A stretch of 38,934 nt of DNA from Actinomycetota bacterium (GCA_005778835.1 SXMG01000130.1:1-38934); one strand, 5' to 3'. Positions 7,059 to 15,585 are shown, numbered from the stretch's first letter. Numbers and translations are program-made. The notes: generated by a model from the letters alone, not told the origin.

Positions 7059-7670
7059 ATGCGCAGCTCGTCCTCCTCCTCCGGCTTCGACCTCCGAGAG
7101 GCCGTCGAGAACCTCCGCGACGCGTTCACGCCGCGCAGCGGTTCGCGTGCCGGCGGCTCATCGCACGGCGACCTACGCACGGCGATGCTCATGGCGCTGC
7201 AGCACGAGGCCAAGAACGGCCACCAGGTCATGCAGGGGATCACCGCCGCCAGTGGCGGTTCGTGGATGCCCGCCGCGAGCGAGGTCTACCCGATGCTGCA
7301 GCAGCTCACCGACGAGGGGCTCGTCAGCACACAGCATGACGGCGAGCGCACGGTCTACACGCTCACCGACGCGGGCCGCGAAGCCGCCGCTGCCGCCGCC
7401 GAGGCCCACGCGCACGAGTCGGCGAACGATGACAGCCGTGACGGCTGGCCGATGCGCGACTGGAGCATGTCTGACTGGAGCGAGCGCATGAGCGGCCGCT
7501 TCAACGACCACTGGAGCGAGCGCACCTCGGCCGTGCCCCGCGCCGGTGCGAAGCTCGCCCAGGCCGCCGCTCAGGTGACGCAGAGCGGCACGCGCGAGCA
7601 GCAGGAGCGCGCTGCGGCCCTGCTCGACCAGACGCGCAAGGCGCTCTACGCCATCCTCGCTGAAGACTGA
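7059..7670 (+). CDS. PadR family transcriptional regulator
   Basis: 203 residues. The PadR-type winged helix occupies about residues 40-115: DLRTAMLMALQHEAKNGHQV, then SGGSWMPAASEVYPMLQQL, then a wing with GERTVYTLTDAGREAA. A C-terminal region follows with repeated DWS/WSER units (MRDWSMSDWSERM) and a helical tail. PadR proteins are ligand-responsive repressors. The ATG at 7059 was selected by its GAAGGGA ribosome site. The next gene, an ABC1/UbiB kinase, starts 3 bp after the stop, so both are likely one transcript. The tryptophan-rich insert is not part of the standard family and its role is unknown. Confidence 0.88.
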   Translation: MRSSSSSSGFDLREAVENLRDAFTPRSGSRAGGSSHGDLRTAMLMALQHEAKNGHQVMQGITAASGGSWMPAASEVYPMLQQLTDEGLVSTQHDGERTVYTLTDAGREAAAAAAEAHAHESANDDSRDGWPMRDWSMSDWSERMSGRFNDHWSERTSAVPRAGAKLAQAAAQVTQSGTREQQERAAALLDQTRKALYAILAED

Positions 7671-7673
7671 GTC

Positions 7674-9365
7674 GTGCCGAATGAGGGCGTGAACCGCGCT
7701 CCGACGAACGACCCGGCGCTGAAGGCGCGGTATCGCCGCATCATGCGCTTCGCGGCGCGCGCCTTCGCGCAGGCCTGGTGGTTCGAGCTCGTGCTGCCGC
7801 GGTTCGGCCTGGCGCGCTTCGCGGCGAAGGGGCGCATCCGTCGCCTGCAGAAGCTCGCCCGCCGCTTCCACGACCTCGCCGTCGATCTCGGCGGGCTCAT
7901 GATCAAGGTCGGGCAGTTCATGTCGTCGCGCCTCGACATCTTGCCGCCCGAGATCACGCGCGAGCTCGAGGGGCTGCAAGATGAAGTCGCGCCCGAAGAC
8001 TTCGCCCGCATCGTCCAGCAGCTCGAACGCGAGCTGGGCATGCCGCTCAATCGGGCGTTCGCACACATCGAGCCGACGCCGATCGCCGCCGCCTCGCTGG
8101 GCCAGGCGCACCGCGCGCAGCTCTCGCCGGGGCTCGCCGCCGACGAGGGCTTCGAGCACGTCGTGATTAAAGTGCTGCGGCCGGGCATCGAGCAGATCGT
8201 CGAGGTCGACCTCGCCGCGCTGCGCCGCGTCGGTCGCTGGATGTCGCGCGTCAAACTCGTCAACCGCCGCGCCGATGCGCCCGCCCTCGTCGAAGAGTTC
8301 GCGACGACGAGCCTCGAAGAGATCGACTACGTGCACGAGGCGATCAACGTCGAGCGGTTCGCGGGTGACTTCGCCGACGACCCGCGCGTTCGCACTCCCG
8401 TCGTGGTCTGGGAGCGCAGCGCCCGCCGCGTGCTGACGCTGAGCGACGTGACGGCCATCAAGATCACCGACGTCGTCGCTCTTCAGGCGGCGGGCATCGA
8501 CCCGAACGCCGTCGCCGCCGAGCTGGCCCGTGCGACGTTCGAGCAGATCTTCGTCGCCGGCTTCTTCCACGCCGACCCGCACCCCGGCAACATCTTCGTC
8601 ACCCCCGACGCCGAGCACGGCTTCGCCCTCACCTACATCGACTTCGGCATGATGGGCGAGATCACCGACGAGCTCAAGAGCGGCCTGCAGCAGTTCATCT
8701 TCGCCGTCGCCTCACGTGATGCGCGCGGCTGGGTGGTCGCGACACAGCGCCTCGGCGTGCTGCTGCCCTCCGCCGACACTGTCGAGCTCGAGCGCGCGAT
8801 CACGGCCCTGTTCGACCGCTTCGGCGGCATGGGCGTCGCCGAGCTCACGCGCATCGACCCGCGCGAACTGCAGGATTTCGCACTGCAGTTCAGCGAGCTC
8901 GTGCGCACCCTGCCGTTCCAGCTACCTGAGAGCTTCTTGCTGCTCGTGCGCACGATCTCGCTCATCTCGGGCGTCACGAGCGCCCTCAACCGCGACTTCA
9001 ACATGTGGGACGCCGTCGACCCCTTCGCCCGCACCCTGCTCAACGGCGGCGGAGCATCCACCGCCCGCTCGGTCGGCCGCGAGGCCCTCGCGATCGTTTC
9101 GGCCCTCGCGAGATTGCCCCAGCGGGTGGATGCTCTCGCCACGCGCATCGATCGCGGCGAGCTGGCCGTGCGCAGCCCCGAGGTCGAGCAGCGCCTGCGC
9201 GTGCTCGACGCGAGTCAGCGCCGCACGACCTCGGCGATCCTCTTCGCGGCGCTGCTCCTCGGCGGCGTGCTGCTGCGCCCGAGCGATGAGGTGCTCAGCT
9301 GGGTGCTGCTCGGCGCCTCAGCGATACCCCTGCTCCACGTCGTGGTGCCCTGGCGCCTGCGGTAG
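7674..9365 (+). CDS. AarF/ABC1/UbiB family atypical kinase
   Basis: 563 residues starting with GTG, 3 bp after the PadR gene. Diagnostic motifs are the KxGQ motif (IKVGQF, 77-82), the Ala-rich nucleotide loop (AAASLGQAHR, 138-147), the ATP lysine (VVIKVLRPG, K166), the catalytic loop HADPHPGN (299-306) and the metal-binding DFG (323-325). Two hydrophobic segments at the extreme C terminus (about 520-560) anchor it in the membrane. UbiB/Coq8 relatives are ATPases that support isoprenoid-lipid metabolism such as quinone biosynthesis. The actinobacterial role is less clear. Coupling to a PadR regulator suggests regulated expression. Confidence 0.92.
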   Translation: MPNEGVNRAPTNDPALKARYRRIMRFAARAFAQAWWFELVLPRFGLARFAAKGRIRRLQKLARRFHDLAVDLGGLMIKVGQFMSSRLDILPPEITRELEGLQDEVAPEDFARIVQQLERELGMPLNRAFAHIEPTPIAAASLGQAHRAQLSPGLAADEGFEHVVIKVLRPGIEQIVEVDLAALRRVGRWMSRVKLVNRRADAPALVEEFATTSLEEIDYVHEAINVERFAGDFADDPRVRTPVVVWERSARRVLTLSDVTAIKITDVVALQAAGIDPNAVAAELARATFEQIFVAGFFHADPHPGNIFVTPDAEHGFALTYIDFGMMGEITDELKSGLQQFIFAVASRDARGWVVATQRLGVLLPSADTVELERAITALFDRFGGMGVAELTRIDPRELQDFALQFSELVRTLPFQLPESFLLLVRTISLISGVTSALNRDFNMWDAVDPFARTLLNGGGASTARSVGREALAIVSALARLPQRVDALATRIDRGELAVRSPEVEQRLRVLDASQRRTTSAILFAALLLGGVLLRPSDEVLSWVLLGASAIPLLHVVVPWRLR

Positions 9366-9379
9366 CGCGCGAAGCGCGG

Positions 9380-9721
9380 CTACAGCCCCCAGTCGTACCC
9401 CTCGAGGTCCATGACGTCAGCGACGTCTTCCGACCAGTCGGGCCGATCGGGATGCAGCCCTTTCGTTCGCGATTCGAGAATCTCGACCATGCGCGCGTCA
9501 GCGAGATCGATCTCGAACTCCGCGGTCGGCACTGACAGCATCTGACTCGAGGGTCCGAGCAGGATATGCGTCACGCCTTTTCCGAAGTGCTCTGTGAACG
9601 ACGGCAGAATGACCAGATCTGACGACTGAGCGTGCGCGAGCGCCCGCGCGTATCGCAGCACCGCCTTGCTCACTTGGTCGCTGACGATGATGGATCCGCC
9701 TGCGTAGTAGAGCTTTCTCAT
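9380..9721 (-). CDS. Hypothetical protein (113 aa)
   Basis: Soluble protein opening MRKLYYAGGSIIVSDQVSKA. Helix-rich residues 14-31 (VSKAVLRYARALAHAQSS) are followed by a strand (DLVILPSF), a central THILLGPSSQML segment, and an acidic C terminus with several tryptophans and aspartates. There is no signal peptide, transmembrane segment or recognisable catalytic motif. It ends 14 bp from the convergent AarF gene. Codon use looks like its neighbours, which supports a real gene. Family unknown. Confidence 0.65.
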   Translation of the reverse strand: MRKLYYAGGSIIVSDQVSKAVLRYARALAHAQSSDLVILPSFTEHFGKGVTHILLGPSSQMLSVPTAEFEIDLADARMVEILESRTKGLHPDRPDWSEDVADVMDLEGYDWGL

Positions 9722-9834
9722 CCGTCAAGAGTGACCCCTGCAGCACAAGTCGGCATCCCCTGGCGTCGCCGTCGCCGATCAGACATACTCGACGGCACGA
9801 ATTCCGCCCTTGACGGCGAGCGCCGCTCGACCGG

Positions 9835-9906
9835 TGCCCCTGGAGGGACTCGAACCCCCAACCCTTTCCTTAGGACGGAACTGCTCTTCCATTGAGCTAC
9901 AGAGGC
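9835..9906 (-). tRNA. tRNA-Arg (anticodon CCT)
   Basis: Complete cloverleaf on the minus strand. The acceptor arm GCCTCTG pairs with CAGGGGC, the D-stem GCTC with GAGC, and the T-arm GGGGG-TTCGAGT-CCCTC is intact. The anticodon loop GTCCTAA has T33 and anticodon CCT, reading the AGG arginine codon. The discriminator base is A; the genome continues CCG, so CCA is not encoded. The anticodon stem has a 27:43 G-A mismatch but four good pairs. It lies in the intergenic region between two minus-strand genes. Confidence 0.93.
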
Positions 9907-9970
9907 GGTGCATCCACTCTAAAGGAGCGCCACCCTCGAGGAGAGAGCCGACGCAGTCAGCGCAGCATGC

Positions 9971-10510
9971 TCAGGCCGAGAGATCCTTCATGAGTCGGTC
10001 AATCTCGTCGGCCGTGCTCAGGTACACGCCGTCGGTCAAGCGTGTGCTGCCCCCTAGTGACGGCTTGTGGGGCTGACGGTCGGGCCACGACGATGCGTCG
10101 CCGAGAATCAGGGCGGCATAGAGGCCGCGAGCAGTCGGCTTGAACGAGACCGCGATGCGGCCATCCCGATACAGCGGCGCATAGCCGCGGCAGGGCTGCA
10201 GATGAAGGGCAGCCTGCTCGCCCAGCGCAACGGCCCGGTCGAACAGCGGCTTCTGGTCGGGAAACCGCCGGAACAGCTCGTCGACCAGCGAGTCAGGCGC
10301 TGCATAGTGGTTTGCTCCGAACGTCACCTCGGCGACGGTCATGGCCTGAAACTTGCCGAGCCCGTGCTCGAGCAGGCGCGCTTCGGCCGAGGCGCGATCG
10401 TCGATGCCTTCACTGGACAGCACCTGCTGCCATTCGCCGAGATCACGGCCAGACTTGCGCTTGAGGTTCGCGATGATCGCCTCGCCCATCGCTTTCGGCC
10501 CGAGTGCCAC
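9971..10510 (-). CDS. DUF4287/DUF5655 domain-containing protein
   Basis: 179 residues starting with GTG. The N-terminal half (GPKAMGEAIIANLKRKSGRD, LGEWQQVLSSEG, LLEHGLGKFQAM) matches DUF4287, a small helical module. The C-terminal half (LVDELFRRFPDQKPLFDRAV to the end) resembles DUF5655, found in proteins linked to DNA or transport functions but without known activity. The middle has an isolated Cys (LQPCRGYAP). The start codon lies 18 bp after the stop of the upstream AraC-type gene, so they may be cotranscribed. The function is not known. Confidence 0.75.
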   Translation of the reverse strand: MALGPKAMGEAIIANLKRKSGRDLGEWQQVLSSEGIDDRASAEARLLEHGLGKFQAMTVAEVTFGANHYAAPDSLVDELFRRFPDQKPLFDRAVALGEQAALHLQPCRGYAPLYRDGRIAVSFKPTARGLYAALILGDASSWPDRQPHKPSLGGSTRLTDGVYLSTADEIDRLMKDLSA

Positions 10511-10528
10511 GGTGATGCCTCCGCTCTC

Positions 10529-11239
10529 TCAGCGCCCGTCTGGCGCTTCTCCCCCACCGTAGGGTTGCGCCGGCAAGCCCCCATAGAACGGGAGCGACAC
10601 GTTTCGCCAATAGCTCGGAGACTGGCCGGTCAGTCTGCGGCTCGACCGCGCGTAGTGAGAGCCGTCGGCGAAGAGCCCGAGCGAGTTGCTGCGGCCCGTC
10701 TCACGATCCGACTGCACCGTCGCGGCAAGGCGGTCGACGGCCGCGATCTGCGAGAGCGTCTGCCCGGCGAAGCGCAGCATGAGCCGTTGCACCCGGCGGT
10801 CAGCCTGAGGCAGGGGCTTCTGATCGAGCTTGTAGGCCCGCCAGAGCACTTCGAACTCGCGCTCATCGGGCGTCACGGTAATCGCCGAACGCAAGTCGTG
10901 CAGCAAGGGCAGAGCATCGCGGTCGCCGTCGACCTGCGCGAATAGCCGCAGGGCGGGGTGATCGGATGCTCGCACGACCGCCCCGCGCACCGACGCGGGT
11001 GGCCCGATCATCGCCTTGATGATGTTCGGCGAGAGCGACCACACCGCCACGACCTCATCGAGCACGACGACCGAGCCGTGCGGCGGAAGGGCGACGACCT
11101 TTGGGTGCGCGCCGCCGTCGTGGAAGACCAGCGCGGCATCGCTGCTCGGCAGCACGGCCACGGCCTCGCGGTCGAACAGCTGAACGTGCAGCAGGTACGG
11201 CACCGGGGTGCCGGCTGATCTCGCCGACGTCACACGCAC
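10529..11239 (-). CDS. AraC family transcriptional regulator
   Basis: 236 residues from GTG at 11239. The N-terminal 110 residues form a strand-rich sensor region (VPYLLHVQLFDREAVAVLPS, then HPKVVALPPHGSVVVLDEVV). The C-terminal half carries an AraC-type double helix-turn-helix (RRVQRLMLRFAGQTLSQIAA, then LGLFADGSHYARSSRRLTGQ, then SPSYWRN). AraC proteins usually activate nearby promoters on binding a small molecule. The GTG was chosen over an upstream ATG because the longer version begins with a very basic stretch reaching into the divergent promoter. The domain assignment is clear; the exact start is not. Confidence 0.8.
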   Translation of the reverse strand: MRVTSARSAGTPVPYLLHVQLFDREAVAVLPSSDAALVFHDGGAHPKVVALPPHGSVVVLDEVVAVWSLSPNIIKAMIGPPASVRGAVVRASDHPALRLFAQVDGDRDALPLLHDLRSAITVTPDEREFEVLWRAYKLDQKPLPQADRRVQRLMLRFAGQTLSQIAAVDRLAATVQSDRETGRSNSLGLFADGSHYARSSRRLTGQSPSYWRNVSLPFYGGLPAQPYGGGEAPDGR

Positions 11240-11283
11240 ATTCTCGCCCCTCGAGCGACTTCGGCGACCGATACTCTGCACGA

Positions 11284-12381
11284 GTGACCGCCGCCGTGCA
11301 CCTCAGCCGCGAAGAGGCGCGCCGCATCGCGGTGCGTGCAGCGCTGCTCGACGGCTCGGCCGAGGTCGACTCGCTCGACGCGGTCGTGCGCGGGCTTGCG
11401 ATGGTGCGCGTCGAGCTGACAAGCATCGTCATGCCGGCGGCCGACCACGTGCTCTACGCGCGGCTCGGCGAAGGCGTGCGGCCCGGCGACGCCGAGCGGG
11501 CGCTCGCGAGCGGGCGCGTGTGGGAGCGCACGTGGATGCTGCGTCCGATCAGCCACCTGCCGCTCTTCACCGCGGGCTTTCGCACGTGGCTCGACCGCTC
11601 GGGCGCGCGCGGATGGGTCGAGGCGAACGCCGAGTTTCGGCAGAGCATCCTCGATCGCATCGCCGATCTCGGCCCGCTGACGTCGGCGGACATCCCCGAT
11701 GAAGCGGTCGCCCCGTGGCCCTCGACCGGCTGGACCAACGACCGCAACGTCACCCAGATGCTCGAGTTCTTGCACGGCGCAGGCGAGCTCGCCGTCTTCG
11801 GACGCGCGGGGCGATCACGGGTGTGGGATCTGGCGGCGAACGTGCTGCCCCCGGTTGCCGAGGTGCCGCGCGACGAGGCCGTGCGCCGGCGCAGCGAGCA
11901 CCTGCTCGCGGCGTGCGGCATCATGCGCGACAGCATCGCAGTCTCGCCGAACGAACTGCACGGTGTCGAACCGGTCGGCGAACCCGCGACGATCGAGGGT
12001 GTTGCGGGCAGATGGCGCGTCGACCCCGCGCAACTCGATCGGCCGTTCGAAGGCCGCACCGCATTGCTCTCGCCCTTCGACCGGCTGCTCACCGACAAGC
12101 AGCGGCAGGTGCGGCTCTTCGACTTCGACTACGGCATCGAGATGTACAAGCCCGAGCGGCTGCGTCGTCGAGGCCCGATCGCGCTGCCGATTCTGCACGG
12201 CGAACGGCTCGTCGGGTCGGTGGATGCTCGGGCCGACCGCCGGGCGGGAACCCTCACTGTGCACCGCCTCATCGAAGACGAGCTTTTCGGCTCAGCGTTG
12301 CGAGATGCCGTCGACGTCGAGCTGAACGCTCTCGCGCGCTGGCTGAGGCTCGAGCTGGTCGTGGCCGCGCCAGGCCAGTAG
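11284..12381 (+). CDS. AlkZ-like winged-helix DNA glycosylase (HTH_42 / YcaQ family)
   Basis: 365 residues. The family layout is recognisable: an N-terminal SREEARRIAVRAALL helix, the LTSIVMPAADHVLYARLG segment, the VWERTWMLRPISHLPLF motif, and the C-terminal LLSPFDRLLTDKQRQVRLFD and YGIEMYKP segments. Relatives (AlkZ, AlkX/YcaQ) excise alkylated or cross-linked purines from DNA, and many actinomycetes have several. A -10-like TACTCT at 11272-11277 ends 6 nt before the GTG and there is no ribosome site, so the message may be leaderless. Its 3' end overlaps the convergent membrane-protein gene by 90 bp. The specific lesion is unknown. Confidence 0.82.
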   Translation: MTAAVHLSREEARRIAVRAALLDGSAEVDSLDAVVRGLAMVRVELTSIVMPAADHVLYARLGEGVRPGDAERALASGRVWERTWMLRPISHLPLFTAGFRTWLDRSGARGWVEANAEFRQSILDRIADLGPLTSADIPDEAVAPWPSTGWTNDRNVTQMLEFLHGAGELAVFGRAGRSRVWDLAANVLPPVAEVPRDEAVRRRSEHLLAACGIMRDSIAVSPNELHGVEPVGEPATIEGVAGRWRVDPAQLDRPFEGRTALLSPFDRLLTDKQRQVRLFDFDYGIEMYKPERLRRRGPIALPILHGERLVGSVDARADRRAGTLTVHRLIEDELFGSALRDAVDVELNALARWLRLELVVAAPGQ

Positions 12382-12798
12382 CGGCACACGTCCGAAGAAC
12401 GGCACCGGCCAGGCACCGAGGGCGAGCACCGCGAGCACCGTCTGCACCTGCCCGCTCACGAAGTAAGTGCCGATGAGAAACGACCACTCGGACAAGATCG
12501 CCAGCTCGACGAAGATCCAGATGATCATGATCAGTCCGGCGGCGGCGTGCAGGCCCCACGCGACGCGGAAGCGCCCGTACTGCGCCACGAGTGCGAGCAC
12601 TTGGCTGCCACCCACGACCACACCGAGAATCACAGCGGGACCGACGAACGACGTGAAGATGCTGCCCTCGAGCAACGCGAGCGGCATGCCGAGCCCGCCA
12701 CCGATGGTCAACCCGACGACGCCGACCATCACCGAGACGATGTGGAACCAGGCGACGACGAGCATCAGAACGCGCAGGGGGCGCGAGGGGGTGCTCAT
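12292..12798 (-). CDS. Four-span membrane protein
   Basis: 168 residues with four hydrophobic segments (about residues 9-32, 43-66, 80-103 and 113-133): VLMLVVAWFHIVSVMVGVVG, VGPAVILGVVVGGSQVLALV, WGLHAAAGLIMIIWIFVELA, QVQTVLAVLALGAWPVPFFG. A hydrophilic C-terminal tail of about 25 residues lies in the part that overlaps the convergent AlkZ-like gene by 90 bp. The ATG is 4-bp overlapped with the stop of the upstream flavodoxin gene (ATGA), so both form one operon with the DUF4389 gene. I do not recognise a named family. Confidence 0.75.
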   Translation of the reverse strand: MSTPSRPLRVLMLVVAWFHIVSVMVGVVGLTIGGGLGMPLALLEGSIFTSFVGPAVILGVVVGGSQVLALVAQYGRFRVAWGLHAAAGLIMIIWIFVELAILSEWSFLIGTYFVSGQVQTVLAVLALGAWPVPFFGRVPLLAWRGHDQLEPQPARESVQLDVDGISQR

Positions 12799-13340
12799 GA
12801 TCGACTCGCTTCGCCATCTCGAGGCTCCGGAGAGATGGAACCACTCAATGAGGCCCCCAGTGCTTTGCCCCACTCTTCGGCTCGATCGAGCTCTCCGTCG
12901 ACGAGCGGACCCCCATAGCCGTGCACACGGAACGTCTGCGACGGGACTCTCACGTCGAACCCCTTGGACCGCAACTCAGATCGCGCAGCCTTGGCTGCAG
13001 ACCCGGGAAGCCGGGGCGACTCGACCTTGGTGTCGAAGGTCGCGGCCGCAATCGGGTGGAAGACGGCGCTCACGTCGTCGAGCCACTCGCGAATGCCGCG
13101 CTTGACCACCCTCGGTGCGTGCTGCGTCTGCACGGCGGTCTCACGAGTCGAGGGGCGGCTCATGGAGAATGCGTGCGTCGGCCCGCCGACCACCACGAGG
13201 TCGTAGCCCTCGAGCTGTGTCGGAGCGCTCTCGGCATTGGCCAGATCCACAACGATGCTCTCCTCGATGCCGAGGGCCACGGCCCGTGCGATCTGCCCGG
13301 TGTTGCCCCAGAGACTCTCGAAGACGACGATGGCGCGCAT
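12795..13340 (-). CDS. Flavodoxin family protein
   Basis: 181 residues opening MRAIVVFESLWGNTGQIARA, the flavodoxin FMN-phosphate loop (usually T/SxTGNT, here ESLWGNT), then DLVVVGGPTHAFSMSRP, the region that contacts the isoalloxazine ring. It is likely a small electron carrier or FMN-dependent oxidoreductase in the cytoplasm. The basic C-terminal tail (RDGEASRS) is dispensable by appearance. It starts 4 bp after the upstream DUF4389 gene's stop and overlaps the downstream membrane-protein gene. The partner reaction is unknown. Confidence 0.85.
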   Translation of the reverse strand: MRAIVVFESLWGNTGQIARAVALGIEESIVVDLANAESAPTQLEGYDLVVVGGPTHAFSMSRPSTRETAVQTQHAPRVVKRGIREWLDDVSAVFHPIAAATFDTKVESPRLPGSAAKAARSELRSKGFDVRVPSQTFRVHGYGGPLVDGELDRAEEWGKALGASLSGSISPEPRDGEASRS

Positions 13341-13343
13341 GAT

Positions 13344-14771
13344 CTACTCCTTCGCGGTCGGTTCCTGGTCTGACGTTGTGGTCGTGACCTCCGGCTCGAT
13401 CGAACCCTGGTCGAGGCGGAACGGCGGATACTCGTCGCGCATGAGCGCGACGTAGGCGGCGACTCGCAGGGCCCATCGGTTCACGCCGAGGATGAGGTCG
13501 AAGAGCGGCTGCCGGTAGCGCCCGGTGAAGAGCAGGATGATCGCCGCGATGAGCACGAGCAGACCGAGCAGCGATGCGCCCGAGCCAGCAGACATGCCGT
13601 GGCCGGACGCTGAGCCGGCCGCCCAGGTCGATCCGCCGAGCAGCACGCCGACGATCGCGAGGTGCGGAATCGCGAGCAGCCAGCCCTTGACCAGCACGAG
13701 GCCGTTGGTGAGCCGCTCGGGGTAAGCGACCTGGTAGTCCGCCGGGTAGTCGGTGCTCGTCAGGCTGAAGGGCGGGTAGCGGTCTGTGCCCAGCGCTGAG
13801 TAGGCGTAGAACGCGACGCGCCACGTGTACCGCAGCACCCCGGTCGTATAGGGGAACAGCGAGCGCGGATACCGCCCGGTGAAAAGGATGCCGAAGAAGG
13901 CGATGACAGTCGCCACGACGAAGCCCACCCAGAGGATGCTCAGCACGACGTAGTGCGGAATCACGAGAATCCACTTCACGATCCACAGCCAACGCGAGAC
14001 TCCGCTATCGAGGTGGCCGGTGACGGTGGCGGGATACGGCCCGGTCATCGGCACGGTCTCCAGACTGCGGCCTCGGCCCCATCCGAACAGGCCCGCAATG
14101 AGCAGGGCGAGGCCGACGAGCAGCGAGATTGCCGAGACGATGGCGAACGCAGCGGCCACGGGTTCCGCCCACGGCGCTTCGATGCCCAGCCTCAGACTCG
14201 ACTCGATGCCGGGCGATCCGTCAGCGTTCATGATGACGAGCGTCCAGTCGCCGGGCTCGAGCACCCACGTGATCGTCAGCGCCCCAGGTCCGCTCTCTGA
14301 CGCCACCCAGAACGATTGGGCCGCGGGCGGATCCACGGCGGCAGAGCCGGCAATCTCGCTCAACTGGATGCGCGGCGGGCTACCGTTCATCCCCCTGAGC
14401 TCGGCGATCGCGACACCCTCCAAGTACTGGTCCACAGCATCCGAGGGTCCGATGCCGACGAAGATCGGATCGTCGCCTTCGCGACCCGCGGTGACGGCGA
14501 CCCTGATCTCGGGAACCACGACGTCGCCGAGGTCGAGCTGAAGGTCGATCGAGGGCGAGACGATCGCCGACGACGGTGTCTGCACGCGCACGGCGGGTGC
14601 AGAGATGAACCCGTCGCCTCCGCCCACCGCGACAGCGGTCGCCAGCGCGGCCGCTCCGACGAGCTGCGGGCCTGCGAGTGCGGTGATGATGCTGCCGATG
14701 ACGATCATCGCCATCCAGCCACTGCGGCGCGGGGCTGTCGACGACTGCTCGGGCTGAAGAACTTCTGACAT
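13344..14771 (-). CDS. DUF4389 domain membrane protein
   Basis: 475 residues. The N-terminal transmembrane helix (MAMIVIGSIITALAGPQLVG, about 20-45) leads to an outer beta-rich region of about 150 residues. A second helix (about 205-230) precedes two tandem DUF4389 modules: HLDSGVSRWLWIVKWILVIP...GILFTGRYPRSLF, and LVKGWLLAIPHLAIVG...ILLFTGRYRQPLFDL. Each module ends with a DxYPPF motif (TDRYPPF, RDEYPPF). The duplicated FTGRYP signature is diagnostic. Members are integral membrane proteins of unknown function common in actinomycetes. It is the first gene of the leftward operon with the flavodoxin. Confidence 0.88.
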   Translation of the reverse strand: MSEVLQPEQSSTAPRRSGWMAMIVIGSIITALAGPQLVGAAALATAVAVGGGDGFISAPAVRVQTPSSAIVSPSIDLQLDLGDVVVPEIRVAVTAGREGDDPIFVGIGPSDAVDQYLEGVAIAELRGMNGSPPRIQLSEIAGSAAVDPPAAQSFWVASESGPGALTITWVLEPGDWTLVIMNADGSPGIESSLRLGIEAPWAEPVAAAFAIVSAISLLVGLALLIAGLFGWGRGRSLETVPMTGPYPATVTGHLDSGVSRWLWIVKWILVIPHYVVLSILWVGFVVATVIAFFGILFTGRYPRSLFPYTTGVLRYTWRVAFYAYSALGTDRYPPFSLTSTDYPADYQVAYPERLTNGLVLVKGWLLAIPHLAIVGVLLGGSTWAAGSASGHGMSAGSGASLLGLLVLIAAIILLFTGRYRQPLFDLILGVNRWALRVAAYVALMRDEYPPFRLDQGSIEPEVTTTTSDQEPTAKE

Positions 14772-14862
14772 CAGATGACCGCCACTTCTGCACGCGATTC
14801 TGCCTGTGCGCAGTCCATTCTCGATATCGCGGGATCAGCGGGCTAGAGCCTAAAGTCCTGTC

Positions 14863-15204
14863 ATGACCAAGTACCTCATCTCCTTTCCCAGCGGCGTCAT
14901 GGAGGTGCCCGACGGCCAATGGGATCAGGTCGTCGCCGAGTCTCACCAGGTCATCCGCGACATGAAGGCAGCGGGCGTCTACGTGTTCGGCGGCGGCATC
15001 AACGAAGACGTCGAGCCGGTCGCGGTGGCGGCCGACGGGACGGTGAGCGGGTCGGCCTACTCAGCGTTCGATCGACTCGACGGGGGCCACACCATCATCG
15101 AGGTGCCCACGCATGACGAGGCAGTGGAGTGGGCTCGTCGGGTCGCTGCCGCCTGCCGCTGCCCGCAAGAGCTGCGCGAGTTCATGTACGACCCCGAGTC
15201 CTAG
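14863..15204 (+). CDS. YCII-related (YciI) family protein
   Basis: 113 residues with the compact YciI ferredoxin-like fold: MTKYLISFPSGVMEVPDGQW, the VYVFGGGINEDVEPVAVAAD core, and GGHTIIEVPTHDEAVEWARR. The strand VIRDMKAAGVYVFGG followed by a GTI/HTIIEVP segment is typical. Many family members are small, dimeric proteins of uncertain activity; some assist catabolic enzymes. It lacks the DGPF motif present in the ECF42-linked paralogue at 27162-27524. A -10-like TAAAGT at 14851-14856 ends 6 nt upstream of the ATG and no ribosome site is seen, suggesting a leaderless transcript. Confidence 0.85.
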   Translation: MTKYLISFPSGVMEVPDGQWDQVVAESHQVIRDMKAAGVYVFGGGINEDVEPVAVAADGTVSGSAYSAFDRLDGGHTIIEVPTHDEAVEWARRVAAACRCPQELREFMYDPES

Positions 15205-15222
15205 AAGCCCCAGCCCGGGGGA

Positions 15223-15585
15223 TCAGCCGACGAGTCGGGCGCAGTCGATGCAGAGCGCTGCCGCCGGGCGGGCTTCCAGGCGGGCCGGGTCGATAGCCCG
15301 CTCGCAACGGCTGCAGATGCCGTAGTCGCCGCGCGCCCATCGCGCGAGGGCGGCATCGAGCTCGTCGAGCTCGCGCACCGCACCGTCGAGCACGCCTGAG
15401 ACCTGCGACCAGAGCTGCGACATCGTGGCGCCCTCCGGGTCATGCTCGTCGTCGTCGGAGTTCTCAGAGCGCGCACGCCGCACGGCGACGAGCTCGCTGC
15501 GCAGCTGCTCGACTCGGGCGGCGGCCTCGGCGCGGCGGCGGGCGAGAGCGTCGCCCGCTCGTTGCTCACCGCGATCGATGCTCAT
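15223..15585 (-). CDS. TraR/DksA family C4 zinc-finger protein
   Basis: 120 residues: an N-terminal coiled coil (about 10-90, rich in Arg/Glu/Leu), then a C-terminal C4 finger in which CSRCERAI is followed by CIDC, about 18 residues later (about 93-116). DksA-type proteins bind the secondary channel of RNA polymerase and alter initiation. The ATG at 15585 was used; a much longer upstream frame in this phase is a shadow of the opposite-strand DUF2207 gene. It converges with the YciI gene (18 bp apart). Confidence 0.87.
   Translation of the reverse strand: MSIDRGEQRAGDALARRRAEAAARVEQLRSELVAVRRARSENSDDDEHDPEGATMSQLWSQVSGVLDGAVRELDELDAALARWARGDYGICSRCERAIDPARLEARPAAALCIDCARLVG

Noticed and set aside
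7173-8618. 481-codon minus-strand open frame opposite PadR and AarF
   Set aside because: It spans two clear plus-strand genes, lacks any motif, and has the composition of an antisense shadow.
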